Shown here: in pieces, positions 1-11,118 of the stretch
Numbering within the stretch: position 1 is the first letter of the stretch
Layout: each line of letters begins with the position of its first letter
Assembly: GCA_037903355.1 (NCBI GenBank)
Contig: JBAJFE010000005.1
Location: 124,001 to 188,000, forward strand
Origin: Trichuris trichiura
Taxonomy: Eukaryota; Nematoda; Enoplea; Trichinellida; Trichuridae
Direction of reading: 5' to 3'
DNA length: 64,000 bases
Program-made: the position numbers and the translations under genes
The notes under the pieces: generated by a model
Told to the model about the DNA's origin: nothing
The model's input: only the letters and a program-made list of their open reading frames with translations
Database searches by the model: none

Positions 1-1826
1 GAAGGAGACCGTCATTCTTCCATTGAAGTTACGTTCGTCGTCAGCTTTTCTGCAACCTCCCAAAGGTTGTATTGATTTTCCAAACATGTATCCTTGCTTT
101 GCATGCATCAGCTGTTCTTTTGCGCCCGTATTAAGCGTCGCCTTTTTTTAAAAACAGGAGTACTGTTGTATGGTCCTCCGGGATGCGGCAAAACGTTGAT
201 CGCTCGCGCTGTTGCCAAAGATGCGGGTAATCCATAACCGTAAATGACTTGCAGGTTCATTCATTTTATTGCAGGCGCCACTTTTATAAATTTGGACATT
301 TCGTCTCTTACCGACAAGTGGTACGGCGAGTCGGAAAAATTGGCGGCAGCTGTTTTCACCTTAGTGGGTCATCGTTGGTTGGCCATTGGAAAAATTTAAA
401 TTTTGCCACCGTTGCAGGCTAAAAAAATACAGCCGGCAATTATTTTTATCGACGAAATTGGTTAAGAAAAATGTTTGCCTTACGATCAGTATGAAAACGG
501 TCGTTTTTGCAGACTCGTTTTTGCGTGTTCGAGAGTCGCGCGATCACGAAACAACCGCTATGATGAAAGCTCAATTCCTCAGCAACTGGGACGGCTTTGC
601 TTCCGATCGACAATGTCGTGTTGTCATCATTGGCGCCAGTAATCGACCACTGGACGTGGACCCGGCCATTCTGCGGCGTATGCCATCCCGCTTTTGCCTT
701 AACTTACCGGTACGGCTTAAAAATTCAGTGAAATTTTACAAAGCAGCATTTCCAATCGATTGGCCGCTACTTACCGTAGCACGGCTTCCAAAGGTTGTCA
801 GAATTTTGTATTAGTTTTAAAGAACTTGAACACTCTTCAAGCGTACTGTAGAAAATGAGCTTCCGTAGACAAATTTGTTTTTCAACGTTCTTCTTTCGTC
901 CATTGCCATTCGGGCAACTAGTTTGTTCCGACAAAAAAAACAACCGACAGTCCTAATGCGTAATTGGCTCATTCAAGGTCGAATCATTGACTGAACGCTG
1001 CACTTTCATCAATGTCTGTAGTTTACGTTGTCGAGCACAATGCCGCGTCGTTTGTCGTTGCCGAACGCGTCTTTATTCCATTAACTTGAAGTGTATAAAG
1101 CCCGCTTCGTCAGCGCTACTTTCAGACTAAATATAGCGAAGTCATTTGGCGGTATAAAGGTGAGAGAAGTCGTCGCTCCGATTGTAGCCTTAGAGAGGAC
1201 GACGTTTACATGATTCTCAAAAGCTATTAGTAAAGTTTACTGAAGTCATACTGTATGTTGTTGGAAAGCTGCTTTAACTGTTGCCGCCAAATAGCTTGGA
1301 CATTTTGGCTACAAGTTGCTTACTTGATTTTTTTATTGTAACCAATTTTCCCTTTTCGCGCGCATAGCATTTTTTTAGCGTATCGAGTTGGTATGACTTT
1401 TTTAGGATGAAAAACAACGTACGAAAGTTCTAGAGGTGCTGCTTCGTGATGAGCAGGTACGATCGGTTTTGTAAATTATTCGCTCCGCTGACAAACGTTA
1501 AATATCGTATATTCAGCTTCATCCCGACGTGAACTTGGACGAAATAGCTGCTCGGTGTCAATTGTTCTCCTGCTCCGATCTGAGCGAATTATGCCGCCTA
1601 GCCGCCGTAACTCGCGTTCAGGAGCTCCTTCGTTCCGGAGCAAACATGTAAGTATAGGGAAAATTTAAATTTTGCTTTCTTTCTATTATCATTGACTTTT
1701 CAATTAAGAGATGAGCTGAACGATCAGCCGTTTCGATTAGCCGACTTCAAGACGGCATTGGCGCGCATGACACGAGACGATGACTTCAATCGGTGCATCG
1801 ATGTAGAAGGCGCGTTATCGGAGTAG
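1..1826 (+). CDS. ATAD1: ATAD1/Msp1-type AAA+ ATPase, 5' partial
   Basis: Membrane-anchored AAA+ ATPase family that extracts mislocalised tail-anchored proteins from the outer mitochondrial membrane and peroxisomes. The window opens inside the gene with KETVILPL and LQPPK, so the N-terminal membrane helix lies upstream. Spliced exons then give Walker A GPPGCGKT, the pore-loop region [14 protein letters not shown], Walker B IIFIDEID, the segment [20 protein letters not shown], and the arginine-finger stretch [18 protein letters not shown]. Introns begin about 66, 227, 370 and 462. A roughly 700-nt intron follows NLP at about 708. The C-terminal helical part resumes near 1407 ([17 protein letters not shown]) and ends EGALSE-stop at 1826. 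All catalytic motifs are intact. ATAD1 fits better than other AAA proteins because the whole domain aligns motif by motif. The exact exon ends are inferred. Confidence 0.9.
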
Positions 1827-2007
1827 CACAAAGTAAAAGGAGATGAGCAGCATCGTCGTCGTCTTGCGAATAAACTGTACAGAAAGTGTTCGGCTTCGCT
1901 GCTTTCCTATTCGTTGAAACTCCTTTCGTATATTTTCTTTCTCTGAAGCGGCTGTTGCGCTTGGCATCTTTTCAACTAATTTGCATGTATCGTAAGCTCT
2001 ACCAGTC

Positions 2008-4334
2008 ATGAAATACAAAGATATACCGAGCGACTTCCGACGTACATCCAACGAGCTACTTCGCTATGGCACTGCCGGATTTCGTGAAAAGTAAAAAAAA
2101 AGACCTTATTTTGTCATCATCGTTTCAGTAATGGCACATTCTAAGAGCTACAAAGTTGCCGCACGTTATGTTTCGCATGGGCATACTGGCTGTGTTACGC
2201 GCTCGACAAACCGGTGCTACTGTGGGCTGTGGGCATAATGATAACTGCATCGCACAATCCAATTGGAGACAATGGTCTGAAGATGATCGATCCAAGCGGT
2301 GAGATGTTAGTCGAAGAATGGGAGGAGAAGGCTACAAGATTTGCCAATTGCCCGTATACTGCTTTTCCCAGTGCGTATGAAAAGAATCCGCCTATACAAG
2401 TGTACTTTAGCGAGCAAAATTTGGAAGCCGAAATCGAAGCAATCGTCAAAGAGTTCAACATTAACATGGATGCCGAAGGAATAGTCTGTTGCGCCCGCGA
2501 CACGCGACCCAGCGGTATATCCCTTTTTAGCATCGTACGAGCCGGCGTTGAAATTGTAAGAGGCAAATTCATTTCATACGGTATTGCCTTGAAGACCAAC
2601 TTGATCAATCCGTTGAAAAAGTTGCCATTTTCTTAGAGATATTGACCACGCCTCAACTTCACTACATCATACGGGAGACGAACCTTGAAAATCGCAGATG
2701 GAAAGAGGACGAGTACTTTGGCCGATTGTTGCTTGCCTACGAGCGACTTAACTCGGACGAAAGCCATTACTATCACTTTTACGATCCGCGAGTTTTCGTC
2801 GACTGCGCCAACGGAGTGGGCGCCCGCAAGTTGTACAACATTGCCACCGAAGTGAAAATGTGCTTGGAAATCTGCTTAGCCAATCGCAGCGCTGAAGACT
2901 GCTTGAACGAACAGGTTGGCATAATCGTAACTATTCATTGCCACGTGTAATTTTTGCTCGTTTCAGTGCGGCGCCGACTACGTCAAGTCGGAAAAGAAGG
3001 TGCCATACAGTAAGTTGCCAAAAACTTCCAATGCTTTTTGCCAACTTACTTTGTCTTTTTTAAAGTTTACGACGCAAGTCACGAGATACTGCCAAACGTG
3101 CGATGGGCGTCGTTGGACGGCGATGCCGATCGTATAGTCTTCTATTACATTGACGACAGTAAGAGCAAGTTAATTCAGGGAGGTTCGTGACGTCATCTAT
3201 TCTTTCTTTTTTGAGATAACAAATTTCATCTGCTCGACGGTGATAAGATAGCGGCGCTTGTGGCCAACTACTTTAAGGGGTTAATTGAACAAACCGAATT
3301 GGATTTGCAAATGGGCGTCGTCCAGACGGCATATTCAAACGGCAACGCAACGAGGTATCTCAAAGAGGAATTGGTAGTGAAGTTAATATTTTATCCGGAA
3401 CTTATAATATTACAGTACGGCTTCCGTTTCAGCGGGTACCAGTTATATGCACTCCGACGGGCGTGAAATATTTGCATGCAGCCGCCAAGTCATTGGATAT
3501 TGGCATATACTTTGAGCCGAACGGCCATGGAACAGTTTTGTTTAGTCAAAAAGCAATTGATGCTATGTGGCGGATAATCGAACGAAGGAGGTAAGCAACC
3601 AAGACATTTTTGACATGCCAACTCAATATTTTCCCGCCGCAGCTCGACGCCTCTCCAACAATACAAAGCAATTGTAGTCATGTATCTGTTCAGCAAAATG
3701 ATAAACCAGGTAACCGCCAGCATCGTTCGTATATTTTGAATTTTCAAAATGTCACCTTGTCGACAGGCTATCGGCGACGCAATATGCGACTTGCTATTGG
3801 TAGAGACGATATTGCGCAATAAACGCTGGCAGATACATCGTTGGGATCAGCTTTATACGGACATACCGAATAAGCTAATCAAGTTCAAAGTATTTCAATC
3901 CAATTAATTTATCTTCCATACATGATGTACTTACAGGTAGCGGACCGTCGGCTCCTGAGGACAACAGACTGCGAACGTCGTGTTACTCACCCTCGCGGGT
4001 TGGCTGAACATATAGCTAAATTGTTATCCCTTTACAAGAATTCCCGAGCCGTAGTAAGGTAAAAGAAAAAATTAAGCCAACCCCAACAGCGGGGAGGAAG
4101 AGAAAAAATTAAATTGTTATTTCAGACCTTCCGGTACGGAAAATGTCGTTCGCGTTTACACGGAAGCGGATACTCAGGTAGTCACTTACCGTAAGCCTTA
4201 TGAACTTGACAATCAAACTTTCGCAGGAACATGCCAATCAGCTGGCTGTTGAAATACAACGAGCTACCGTGAAAGCTATGGAACAAGCGCAAGAGGTGCT
4301 TGGCCGCACGGAGCCAATGTCGACGGAGGCGTAG
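2008..4334 (+). CDS. PGM3: Phosphoacetylglucosamine mutase (AGM1/PGM3), frame broken by a 7-bp duplication
   Basis: Converts GlcNAc-6-P to GlcNAc-1-P on the route to UDP-GlcNAc, the donor for chitin and glycans. The start [10 protein letters not shown] lies just after an acceptor-like AG. The product carries YGTAGFRE, the catalytic serine loop TASHNP, DGDADR metal-binding loop, [15 protein letters not shown], the sugar-loop region [11 protein letters not shown], and the phosphate-binding [12 protein letters not shown] near the C-terminus. It ends EPMSTEA-stop. Introns are short (for example about 2092-2145 and 2580-2635). Just before the active-site loop, TGTGGGC is present twice in tandem (2221-2227 and 2228-2234). 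This shifts the reading frame between TGATVG and IMITASHNP, and no splice signal nearby rescues it. Either the assembly carries an error or this allele is damaged. The family call is secure; intactness is not. Confidence 0.88.
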
Positions 4335-4510
4335 GAGCGAACAACGTTACGAATTGGTTCTTAATTCTTCTTTTTTTCTATCTATGACTGTGCGTTCTCC
4401 TTCTGAGCTTCAAAGTTCCAAAAAAGAAGACTTTTGTTTTTTTTTTCCAAGCTCGCTGTTTATTCGCGCCTGCACCGTTCGACAAGGATAAGAGGCGCCA
4501 ACGCGTTCTG

Positions 4511-5946
4511 TCAGTGCTGTTCCATACTACTGCTTACTTGCCATACTCGAATAACGTTGTCCGTATAGCCGGCGTACAACGTTTGACCATCCGGCGACCA
4601 AGCGAGCGAGATGCAGTCCGGTGGCGTTGATCGACCCTGCGAAACCTTCTCCGTTTGCAAACTGTCCACAACGCGTTTGGCTTCCAAATCCTTAAGGAAA
4701 ACAACGCTGATTTAATAGAGACGCTAACTGTAGTTGGCCTTTTTTTGCTTTTACCCAAATTTTGATAATTGGACCGGCGGCGGCGCATAGCCAAAAACGA
4801 TTTGGGCTAAAGCAAAGCGCGTTGATTGGATGGTTGCCGTCCATTGCGTGAACGTTCTTTCCTTCGCCGAGGTCCCACAGCAAAGCTTTGCCGTCCTAAA
4901 GGTAAGCGGTCTGTTACGCGGCAATCCAACCGACCTGAGCATCATTGCGTACTGTAGACAAAAATTTTAAAAAGCGCACCCCAGCAGAAATGACAGCGAC
5001 GAAGAAAAACTTATTTAAAAAAAAAAATAAACTACCTTTCCGCCCGAGGCGCAGAGAGAAGCGTCCGGACTGACTGTCACGGCGTTCAAGTAGCCTGTAT
5101 GCCCCACGTGATTGCGCTTGAGTTTGCAATTTGCCAAGTTCCATTCCTTCACCAGTTTGTCCCACCCGCAGGAGACGATAGTTGGATTATTTTTGTTGGG
5201 CGAAAAGCGAACGCAGGAAACCCAATCTTGATGGCAGTCGTCCTAGGCAAAAAAAAGTAAGCCAGTCTTGAAATTGACTACCGTAAGCCTACTGAGATGA
5301 TACGAACTACATTTTCAAGCAATTTCAACACTTTAATAGTTTGAGCGATGCACGGAAGAGGGAGAAATAGGAAATACAGTACCCACCTGGATGGTGTACT
5401 TGCATACAGCTAATGTGTTCCAAAGTTTGATAGTTCGATCACGAGAGCCGGAAACTATTTGACGGTTGTCATGAGAAAAGGCAACGCTCAGAACGTCGTG
5501 CCGATGGTCAACAAATCTACGCGTTGTCACAGCACTTAATGAATAGCAGAGGGTAGAAGAAATTTGAATATATACGGAGCAACGCTCTTACGCTTTCAAA
5601 TCCCATAGTCGCAGTGATCTGTCCCACGAACCAGATAAAGCAAACTGACCATCCGTGGACATGACAACGTCAGTAACAAAGTGTCCATGCCCATGCAATG
5701 CCTTGAATGGAGTACCAGTAACCATCATGTTGTCCTGCTTCAGTTTCCAAATAATGATTGTTTTATCTGCAAAGAGGGTAGCCGTAAAGCTGTTTAACGT
5801 TGTCAATAGGTTGGACAAGAAGAAAAGCAACCTCTAGAGCAGGAGATAATCGTGTTTGGATCCACGGGCGAAACGGCTATCTGTGTAACCCATCCATTGT
5901 GCCCTTTCAAAGTACCGACGAACGATTGTTGTTCTTTTTCGACCAT
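4511..5946 (-). CDS. RACK1: RACK1, ribosome-associated WD40 scaffold
   Basis: Seven-bladed WD40 propeller on the 40S subunit that scaffolds PKC and other kinases. On the reverse strand the product starts [19 protein letters not shown], and the ATG is one base after a TACAG acceptor. Blades visible in order are [38 protein letters not shown], the blade with CGWDKLV-type sequence near 5160, [13 protein letters not shown] and [16 protein letters not shown] near 4880, [16 protein letters not shown], and the last blade [14 protein letters not shown]. It ends SSSMEQH-stop. Introns are short. Length and blade order match the usual protein of about 315 residues. It is tail to tail with PGM3, with 176 bp between the stop codons. 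Confidence 0.95.
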
Positions 5947-8658
5947 ACTGTACAGAGCTAGAAGTCAAACGATGAAGACAAAGGCTAAAAAACGCATGTC
6001 GGCTTGGACAAGCAAATAGACTGAGCTTAAAACTTAAACGAGAATGCCACGCAAAACGTTAAGATTTTTAATACGTACTATGTTGCAGAGTAGTCGAGGC
6101 AACTAGGAAAGCCTAGAAAAATGCCTAACTTCTTAAAGGAACAGCAACTCCAATTCTGCGTCAACGAACTGCAAAAGTTACGTGCCAATACAGTAATTAT
6201 ATTGATGCGTAGGATCCAAATGGCAAGGCGTACAAGTTCTTTCAATAAAATAGCTGCGGTAACATTCTGAAAACGGGCTTTCTTATAAAGCGACCGCTCA
6301 AAATATAGCAATTAATATGCTGTAAATCTCCGCTTTTTTGTATTTTAGTATGAGTAAAACTTTCCCCGTTTTAGTTGAACTTTCCGAACAAAGTTCAGCC
6401 CACTTCGAGCGTTCGGAAAGCGATCCATATTTAAGCTCCAGTTTCTACAAAGGTTACTCGCGAAGTACACTGCCACCGTAACACCAGCGAAACTGCATTA
6501 TCTGATGCCTATCAGCAAGTCTGTATTTTCTCAAAAAACAAGTGGAAAATTGTAAAGATTTATTCTCTGTTTGACTAAGAAACCAGCAGAATGAAAAAAA
6601 AGCAATTATTTTTTCAAGTTAAAAAATTAAACCTTCAAAGAAATATGTAAGCAGCTCATGCTCGACTAACAGCTTAGAGTGTTATACATAAAACACGTTG
6701 CGCAAAAGCAAGTTGAAGTTGAGCTTGAGAAAATTTCAAAAGTAATACAAGAAAACTTCTCTTCATATTTGAAAGTTGTACGATTTCCGTCAACCTTTTC
6801 TAAATTGGATAAACCAGCCAAAAAAATGCAACATGCGCTTGTGTTAGGCACGCCAGAAGGTTTCTTTCAGTGAGATGTTGAAGACCAGAAAAAATCACTT
6901 CATAGAGGCTTGTACCTGCGAACACCACTTACGCTACCGTACCCTTTTAAATCTTGCTATCTGACTCTCTGCAGCAAAAGATAAAATAGCTCGTGCTTTA
7001 TGGAAGCAGCCCAGTTTATCTTTGATTTATTTCTTCAAAATTATGAATGATACAGCAAGCACAGTGCTTATATTAGTTAGAAATAAATCCTTGGAAAATA
7101 ATTCTTAGACGACGATAGCTTTGTTTCGCGCACCAGTAATTTAAATTTAAGACACTCGCCTAGGCACTAAGGTATAACTGCTTTAAACGATACCTTTCAA
7201 TGGGTATTTGACTTATTGTTTTGTATACGCAGGTGTTTTGCTTACTGTAAGATGCAGGATTGCGTATTAACCGCCTAAGCTTTATACCTGAAATTCCCAA
7301 AACTATTTAAAATGGTGTTTTACCGACAGAAAATTTTTTTTGTCAGTTTGAAACATTCATCCCAAAATGGCCGTATCTCTCCACCTTCATTCGTGATAAT
7401 TGGCCGTACAGCTTCGAAAAATATGAACTTAAACACCAGAAAGTGAATGTGAACATATTTTAATATGCCTAACATGCCAATGAAAATCAGAGACTGAAAC
7501 TGAAGTCGAATCGAACACCTTCCATTTGTACCGACTAGGCGAGACGTCCATTAATTCGTACGCCCAACTATTGACACAGTGTCAGCAAATCATTCGGGAA
7601 TGATAGATGCATAAACCGGGGACATTATTCATCCATCAAAGCACCGCAGCTCTCCACGCTTCTTTCATATATCGTACGGTCGTATTATGCAGCATTGGAC
7701 CAAAAAGAGGATTGAGCTGGTGCAAGAACGCCAATACCCAAAACAAGTAGCAGCAACAGGCAGTGAGAACGATGAGCCCTTGTACGAGCCCTGCAATAAT
7801 GCTATTCGTCTATTTCAACTTGTTAAACATACACAGATTAATGCGCGCTTTATAGATTTACAGCTTAGAACAAGCAGACAAATTAGGCAAATACGCAAAT
7901 GGAAACACATCAACTACTGCTTCCTTAGATGGAAGTAAGACATAAAAGAGACTACAATAAGAACTACATTACCTCTGTTAGAACCTTTGCGAACCAAAAT
8001 GCTGCTGAGAGCAACAAGCAGCCAAAAGGCGGAAATTACGGATACGGACAGAACGTTGCTAGCCATGATGTTTTTTTCAAATCGGTACGAGCCTGCAAAC
8101 AATTACAGGCGTCGGAAAACGTCTGTTTATCTCAACTTACGTCTACCGTACCGTAAAGAGTACTAAAGTTTCATGAAAGTAAATATAAAAACTTATCGAT
8201 GCTGCTGGGAGACTTTTCAAAAAAACAATTTCCGTAATTTTAGCCAGTCCTTTACTACTAAATTATGGTAAAGTGGTAGTAAAAATCCCGCCACTGCAAA
8301 CATCCTGGCGTTTAACATTGCCAAAATAATTAACTGCAAAAAATTGAAACATAAAACGTACTTTAAATCACTTCTCGCTGCGATGATTCGAAGCATTTTC
8401 CCTGCCAAAATGGTGTAAACGCACCTTCTTACCTGCGCATCTCAAATAGTCTTACTGTATGCACGGGATGTTCTTTTTGCGTGTTCGAAGGTAATTCTTT
8501 GCCAAATGAGCAGTTCGTCTGAGTTTAACAAGAGCTCGGGCTCACCGTCGATGACTGTAGCCCGAGTTAGCTCCACCCAAGTGTCAGGTAGATCCATTTT
8601 TGTAACAAAGCCTTACGTTTAAAATCTAAGCTTTGCTTGATGTTAAGCTGCTGCGGTC
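5947..8658. other. Intergenic region, no supported gene
   Basis: About 2.7 kb between RACK1 and SIAH. Only short ORFs of 60-85 codons occur, on both strands, with no family resemblance and no convincing exon chain. The longest pair, near 7687-7938 and 7929-8156 on the plus strand, has ordinary-looking composition and could not be joined into a gene. Near the SIAH end, 8535-8542 and 8559-8566 form a perfect 8-bp inverted repeat (CTCGGGCT/AGCCCGAG). The SIAH start is preceded by an acceptor-like TTAAG about 14 nt upstream. Confidence 0.5.
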
Positions 8659-10833
8659 ATGCCGAGCCCTTCAAGTACAACAGTTTCCGGAACAGCAGTT
8701 CCAATGCAATTGAACACGACGGGAAGCAGCAGCGGATCGACATCGAACACTACCAGCGGTTGCGTTGCGTCCAACGGTTTCATGGCGCAGTCCTGCAACG
8801 CGGATATGCTATCCGTTTTTGAATGTCCCGTCTGCTTGGAATACATGATGCCGCCGTATTTGCAATGTCAAAGTGGGCACTTGGTTTGCGGCAATTGCCG
8901 CCCAAAGTTAACCTGCTGTCCCACTTGTCGCGGTCCAGTGCGTAAGTGCATTTTTTACCAATTATTAAGACATACCAGCAGTGCACATGCCTTTTATTAA
9001 TCTAGCGTTTCGCAGAGGTGCTAATTTGCGTTAGAACGCTTAAATTGTTCATCTATGACGTCATTCATTATTCGTCTAATGACGTACTACAGTACGAAAT
9101 TAGAAGTCAAGTTAGCAACCTTCCAAATATTCCACGAAAGGACAGTAAACCTATATTCAGGTAACATGACTTCCAATTGTTGTTGCGACCTCATAACTGG
9201 CGGTTATTTAATAGATATCATTCCAATTCTCATTAATTCATCTATCCCGAAGGTGGTGTTTTCAATTTAATCACTTTTCGCCCGCAAAAAGTTTTACTAT
9301 TAATGGCAATAGTACGTATGCTTTTCTAATCGAATTATGTTCATTTATGTAAGTAGAAGTTTAAGAATAAGAACTTTTCTAGCATCGAACTCTGTTAGCT
9401 TGATTTACAAAGGTTTATACTTAATATCTTTTTATATTTTGGTGGACCTTTTAGCGCTACTTTTCAACTCGTGATTTTCCGTAATAACGACAACTTCGTG
9501 TCGTTTAGTTTGCGTGTTAAAAATTGCTTAATTTGAATGTAATTTTCGCGCGTAAGACATTAAGATGTTAGCTAGTTGAAGCACATATTTGAATTGGACT
9601 TCCGTCAAGCTAAATTCCACCATACGCTTATTGTTGATAATTATTTCTTGAAAAAGAAATCTACGAAATGCAGCGTTTCTATGTTGCGTACGGCAACGCG
9701 TTGCGTGGATTATGCTTTTTATTTTTTCAATGCTTAAATAATTCCCGTTTGCTGTGTGGCACGAAGACGTAGGCAGCTGCCCGCGCGGAAGATTTACTGA
9801 CAACTTTTATCCTTAACGTGTCGTACATACGTAGACTTAAAGCAAATGCCAACAACGCTTGTCGTAGCTTACTCGCTGCTAATGCGTTTGAATATTTCAG
9901 CCTCTGTTAGAAACTTGGTTTTGGAAAAGATTGCGAATTCTGTTCTTTTTCCATGCAAACACTCAGCAAATGGTTGTCCAGTGGCGATGCTTCATCAGGA
10001 GAAAGTTGAGCACGAAGAGATATGCGAATTCAGGTTAGCCCACGCACACACACTTAGGCTTTGTATGCTTAATGGCTCATCTTTTTTTCAGACCATATTG
10101 TTGTCCATGTCCTGGCGCCTCTTGCAAATGGCAAGGTAGCTTAGATGCCGTCATGCCTCATCTAATGAAAGCACACAAATCGATCACTACATTACAGGGT
10201 TTATATATAGTTATTTAGCCTTTATAATTGTCTATCGATTTTTCTCTTCAAGGAGAAGATATTGTATTTTTGGCAACTGACATCAATTTGCCAGGTTCGG
10301 TAGATTGGGTGATGATGCAAAGCTGCTTTGGCTATCATTTCATGTTGGTTCTTGAAAAGCAGGAAAAGTTCGACGGCCATCAGATGTTCTACGCTGTTGT
10401 TCAATTGATTGGTTCTCGTCAGCACGCGGAGAACTTTTTGTATAGGTATTTTTTCTTCTTCATTCCATTTCCACCTTCCCGCTCGTATTTTGTTGAGCAA
10501 TGATGAGCAACATTTTGTAGATTAGGGACATCTGAGCTTTACGCTTTGATGTGCAATATGTTAAATCTGACGATTTGAAATTGACTTGTCGCTAAAAAGT
10601 ATTTTAAATTCGTAACTTAGTATATGCGTTCACTTAGGCTCGAATTGTCAACTGTCCGACGACGCCTTTGTTGGGAAGCGACTCCGCGAAGTATTCACGA
10701 AGGTGTAACAGCGGCTATTGCTCAGTCCGATTGCTTAGCGTTCGACACAAATACGGCTCTTCTGTTTGCTGATAACGGTAACTTGGGCATTAACGTGACA
10801 ATCACTATGGCACCGCCGTATCACATACCGTAA
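8659..10833 (+). CDS. SIAH: SIAH-family RING E3 ubiquitin ligase
   Basis: Seven-in-absentia homologue. The RING domain recruits E2 enzymes and the C-terminal SINA domain binds substrates for proteasomal destruction. Five exons (8659-8941, 9901-10033, 10092-10198, 10253-10445, 10638-10833) total 912 nt, a multiple of three, giving 303 residues. A Ser/Thr-rich leader is followed by the [24 protein letters not shown]...CCPTCRGP, then SIAH zinc-finger sequence [20 protein letters not shown], and the SINA domain with [15 protein letters not shown] and [12 protein letters not shown]. Intron 1 is long (about 960 nt); the others are short. The usual C-terminus after NVTI is extended to TMAPPYHIP. The gene is complete and very conserved, comparable in length to animal SIAH1 (about 280). 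Confidence 0.95.
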
Positions 10834-11118
10834 CAGTATTTTATTACGCTTCGCTTTGACGCTTACTTGCTTTTCAACTTTCGTTATTTTTCTTTCCCAT
10901 TTGCTGGTTTTCTTGAGTAAACTGTTGGGTGAGATAAGTTGTTTCATTTTTGCCTTTCGTCACAGCACAAATTCACTGTCCTTTCAACGACCGTATACGT
11001 CGTCTGTCAATTGGGCTATCATTCAAATGTGCGCTATGGCCTTTTTGACATATACGGTGTTGACCATGATTGAACCTCGAGTTAGCGTGTCGTCCGTCGG
11101 TTGATTCGTACGCCCAAG

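Noticed and set aside
6340..6475. Plus-strand ORF of about 40 codons after RACK1 (HFERSESDPYLSSSFYKGYS)
   Set aside because: Too short, no splice partners, no recognised family.
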